Assembly (NCBI GenBank): GCA_025642065.1
Contig: JAODUP010000581.1
Span: 1-64,000 of the forward strand
Length of the DNA: 64,000 nucleotides
DNA from: Paralvinella palmiformis
Taxonomy: Eukaryota > Annelida > Polychaeta > Terebellida > Alvinellidae
Direction of reading: 5' to 3'
The translations under genes were made by a program, and so were the position numbers. How positions within the stretch are numbered: position 1 is the first letter of the stretch; the number at the start of each line of letters is the position of its first letter. Of this stretch, positions 61,301-64,000 are shown piece after piece. The notes under the pieces were generated by a model that saw nothing but the letters and a program-made list of their open reading frames with translations, had not been told where the DNA came from and searched no databases.

Positions 61301-64000
61301 CGAGTTGACGTCGATCCGTGATAGCGCAGTTACTTAGAGAGCAGGACTCGTAGCCGAACCGTAGCGGGTTCGAGGCTCCGTGAGCTGCACGGCTGTCATG
61401 TGACGACTGGTTCACTCATTCATAAAAAAGGAGTACCTGACAGGACGCGATGGCTATGTGTGAGTAACACTTTGCAGCATGCGTTGTATGCTCCCTTGTG
61501 AGTTGAGATGTGTGCTGGGTGGAAACAGGTCTGAGTCAGGGATAATAATATTGTAAATAATATTGTAAAGCGCCTTAGAGCAGCTTCTAGCCGAATCGGG
61601 CGCTATATAAATATCACATATTATTATTATTTATAGTCAGGTCAGAGATGATCCGGCTTAGCCATCATCGTGACCTTAGCTAACCCCCCCCCCCACACAC
61701 ACACACCCTCAGCTGACGTCGTCGTCGGTTCACTGACATAAATCTGACAGCTCGATAGATGTTTCTTGTTACAAACATTTTTCTTATGGAATTTCAATAT
61801 ATAGTTATATAGTAACATACGAGGCTGCTTGGACCAATTGTAATGCATTATTCGTGTGCAGTGATATCCCTTTAAAACGCGCACCAGCAACTCGGCCGCA
61901 ATACAGTCCGCACCATATTTCAAGGGTTTGAACCGCACGCATGCGATAACCCGGTTATTCGTATTTTCGTTTCCGTACTGGCCTCTTTGGAACGAAAAAC
62001 ACGTATAGCATGTTAATCAAATTCGTTAATTCGGCCGTGAATAACTTTATTTCGTCGTTGTTCGAGGCAACTACCATGTATATTTGAACCAATTCGAAGT
62101 CACAAATTAGCAGTCTGTGTTTTTGCACTTCGTGGCCAACAAAAGAATGTTTGAGAACGGTCAATTAGCACTTGTGCCACCACAGTGAGGGTCGCTATTA
62201 ATTGCGTGCTGCTTCGTGTTGTAATTAGATCAAGATCTGTGTTATGACAATAAAACACAACCGTGATAAAACTCTTAGTCTTTGTTTACTGGAACAATTA
62301 ATATTCTCGGGTTAGTCTAACTTTTTACCTGTAAAAATTACACCTTATTATTTACTAGATCTATAAAGACTGAATTAAATAACAAATTTTAACACGCATA
62401 TTTCAAGCTTTCAATTTACCAAAACATCAGTCAGATAGTATTAACGGCAAGCCTGCTAGACACCGGCAGAAAATTTCATAAAATATACACGTACACATAT
62501 ACCCATAATTTGTGAATAATAAAGTAGCACACATAAAGTATTATTGGTATTTTCTTCAACGATCCGCACGATTCGTTAAACCGCACAATTTCAATGGGAC
62601 CAGAAATGTGCGGATAAACGAGCCCTAACTTGTATACGCTTTTGCTCCGAAAATACATATTTGGATGACCCCTGTTTACATTGTTATAACCAGGTACTAC
62701 AGACATCTTGTATTCTGATTTTAGGGGCATGCGGCCTATGGTCAGGCTTCAAAAATGGTGGCGTCCACAGACCATTTACACTACATTAATCATCGATTTT
62801 AACTGGATTATTTCATATGTGGTCGATCGTGTTCATATTTTGACATCAGTTGTTACTTGTCTGCACCTTGTTTGATTGAGGTATCTAACAAATGCTATGT
62901 TTGAGTAGAACGTGTATATGATCTGCGGTCGCTGGTGGGGCCGCCTCCGTGATCTAACCGGTAGCGCGTTGGACCACATACGACTACCACCTGCGTTCGA
63001 ATCTCGGCGTAGCCATATCTGAAGAGTGTGTCATCTTTGACTTCGCTTCATTATCCTTGGAGGTCGTTCGGCCCATTTAGCCTACCATGTGCACGAAAGT
63101 GTCAATGATCGATGGTCTAACTGGTAGCGCGGTTGGTCACAGATGTCAACCACCTGAGTTCAAATTTACGCCTGAAGGGTGTTTCAGCTTTCACTTGGCC
63201 TCATTACGTTTGGAGGTCGTCCGGTCCAATGTTGCCAACCCTGTGCACAAAAGTGGCCGCGAAAAAGTCATACAAACAAACAAACAAATATCAATAAAAA
63301 AATAGAATAATTCATCCCACACGGATATCCAACAAAATCGCAAATAATTCACAATTGTGTTTCTTTAAATTCTCATTACAACACGTTTTATGAATTGGCG
63401 GAGAAATTTCTATAAGATTGAATAGGTAGTTCATTAACAATTGGGTCACGCAGTTTCAAACGTTACTCATTGTTACCATTACTCGTATTATCACATATTT
63501 ATTTTATTTATTATAATACAAATACTATACTAATTTACAAGTATGTAGGTTTTCTTATGTAAGTTTTAGTCAGTTCATCTTTAATTTTACATACAGTATT
63601 ATTTCCTATGACTGGGTAGTGAGTGCTGTGTATAAGGTGAATGTATGAAGGGGTGGGGGGGTATGGCGTTTGCTAAGTGTGTACAATTGTATGCGCTGAT
63701 AGAGGTGTGTAAATGGCTTAAGGAATAATTGTGTGTCAGTGGTATGAGTGTCTTGTTAATTTCTTAATTTCATTACATATATATTTCATAATTTTGTCAG
63801 TAATATTAGCCGCTGGCTAACATTAAATCTGTTCTAAACACTGACGTTAAATAAAAGTATTTGTATTTCATAGTGATTCTGTCGTCATATTCGCAATAAA
63901 CCGTTATCCCATCCATTACAGGGCGAAGAACGCGACCTACCGGAATGGGAAAAGTACTGGAATCCCCATTTGTACGTCGACAACTGTCTGGGAGAACCAA
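58346..64000 (+). CDS. Cys-loop ligand-gated ion-channel-like protein, first three exons (runs off the window)
   Basis: Exons 58346-58438, 59753-59881 and 63922-64000+ all join in phase 0 with GT/AG borders. Exon 1 gives 31 residues from METVSVNW; exon 2 gives 'DVYVRVVFIKIGEINTIQET' and 'FADTFVQARWRESKLDG'; exon 3 gives 'LPEWEKYWNPHLYVDNCLGE'. A strand of the form 'V.V..IKIGEI.T....F.AD.FVQ.RW' followed by 'W.P.L...N' is the start of the extracellular ligand-binding domain of Cys-loop receptors. The Cys-loop and the membrane helices would lie beyond the window. There is no obvious signal peptide in exon 1, which is unusual, so another upstream start or a divergent channel type is possible. 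Ligand and ion selectivity cannot be told. Confidence 0.72.
59003..59345 (-). pseudogene. LINE 3'-end fragment, L2-like
   Basis: Minus strand: 'LLRSQTVMYGEKSFRVSISE' and 'LWNMLPNNF', the end of an L2-type RT ORF. A tail with 'gtaaagtgctttacaataaa' and 'aagcgctatataaa' follows, then (ATT)n. It is strongly 5' truncated and lies in intron 1 of the ion-channel gene. Confidence 0.8.
59458..59636 (+). mobile_element. SINE-A, diverged, in intron 1 of the ion-channel gene
   Basis: Head 'gcctacattgcctagctggt', B box 'ggctcaaaccccgac', tail 'tggatcggcccatttagcct' and 'attatgcacaaaagtggccc'. It ends about 115 bp before the acceptor of exon 2. Confidence 0.85.
60080..60310 (+). mobile_element. tRNA-like repeat (type E relative)
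   Basis: A B box 'gagttcgaatctgac' at ~60123 is followed by a body sharing 'accagcgccg' and 'ggatatttcatccgata' words with the elements at 54.1-54.4 kb. The head is poorly kept. Confidence 0.4.
60764..60833 (+). mobile_element. SINE-A tail fragment
   Basis: 'atcggccaagccatgct' and 'tatgtacacaaaagaagcca' resemble the SINE-A 3' end, with a short internal duplication. Head absent. Confidence 0.45.
61311..61631 (+). mobile_element. SINE-C, full length
   Basis: Head 'gatccgtgatagcgcagtta', B box 'gcgggttcgaggctcc', body 'gacaggacgcgatggctatg', tail 'taaagcgccttagagcagct' to 'gggcgctatataaatatcac' and terminal (ATT)n. It is closely similar to 57231-57540. Confidence 0.92.
61640..62930. other. intron of the ion-channel gene, nothing else recognised
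   Basis: Short frames on the minus strand (61642-61938, 61955-62164 and 62476-62730) show no domain. A poly-C run is at 61685-61695. Confidence 0.5.
62938..63102 (+). mobile_element. SINE-A, near full length
   Basis: 'ccgcctccgtgatctaaccg' head, B box 'gcgttcgaatctcggcg', tail 'tcggcccatttagcctacca' to 'gtgcacgaaagtg'. Its tail is directly followed by another SINE-A head. Confidence 0.9.
63106..63270 (+). mobile_element. SINE-A, head-to-tail with the previous copy
   Basis: 'atggtctaactggtagcgcg' head, decayed B box 'gagttcaaatttacg', tail 'tgtgcacaaaagtggccgcg' and terminal (CAAA)n. It is more diverged than its neighbour, so the pair is not a recent duplication. Confidence 0.85.
63275..63915. 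other. intron sequence, no feature recognised
   Basis: AT-rich DNA with a TG-rich stretch at 63645-63760. It ends at the acceptor 'ccattacag' of ion-channel exon 3 (63921). Confidence 0.5.

Overview
This is nuclear DNA from an animal. It is AT-rich and intron-rich, full of (TA)n/(CA)n microsatellites, tRNA-derived SINEs, LINE, Penelope and DIRS relics and DNA transposons. The repeat mix (Penelope with GIY-YIG, DIRS-like RT/RNase H, L2-like LINEs, and a multicopy invertebrate gene family with an ADDNDTF motif) suits a marine lophotrochozoan, perhaps a mollusc. That placement is inference, because no species marker was seen.

Three real genes are supported by exon-by-exon reading. (1) 20697-22636 (-) is a four-exon gene for a secreted DsbA-like thioredoxin-fold protein (~210 aa) with a CPDS motif where CPxC is expected. 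(2) 25353-41518 (-) is RBBP6, the E3 ubiquitin ligase of the mRNA 3'-processing machinery: 17 coding exons plus one non-coding first exon near 42.5 kb, ~1,802 aa, with DWNN, CCHC knuckle, C4C4 RING, RS and Lys-rich tail in the canonical order and all splice phases closing. (3) 58346 to beyond 64000 (+) holds the first three coding exons of a Cys-loop ligand-gated ion-channel-like protein.

Layout. 1-6 kb: a 67-bp satellite with higher-order structure, a 366-bp SINE and a Gypsy-like relic. 6.3-8.5 kb: a 2.3-kb non-coding TIR transposon. 9-19 kb: LINE debris, a (GA)50 tract, an ACGTAA-rich block beside a 239-bp-offset duplication, a DIRS-like relic and a duplicated CCAAT+TATA promoter-like module. 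20.5-22.7 kb: the thioredoxin-fold gene. 24.7-42.5 kb: RBBP6, with SINEs, a LINE fragment and an 886-bp TIR element in its introns. 43-45.7 kb: a second copy of the 2.3-kb transposon in inverted orientation, next to a second 366-bp SINE. 48-49.2 kb: Penelope relic. 49.6 kb: GIMAP-like GTPase fragment. 50.1-53.65 kb: a 3.5-kb element with ~380-bp terminal inverted repeats carrying a decayed copy of a multicopy gene family of unknown function. 54-57.5 kb: several SINEs and an L2-like LINE. 58-64 kb: ion-channel gene with SINEs in its introns.

The most notable observations are the long-TIR element, which suggests this orphan family is transposon-borne, and the pair of inverted 2.3-kb transposons with different 7-bp target-site duplications bracketing RBBP6. 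Dinucleotide tracts not listed separately as features lie near 9117, 9933, 10865, 20890, 23035, 23426, 27895, 47280, 54020, 54928 and 57935.
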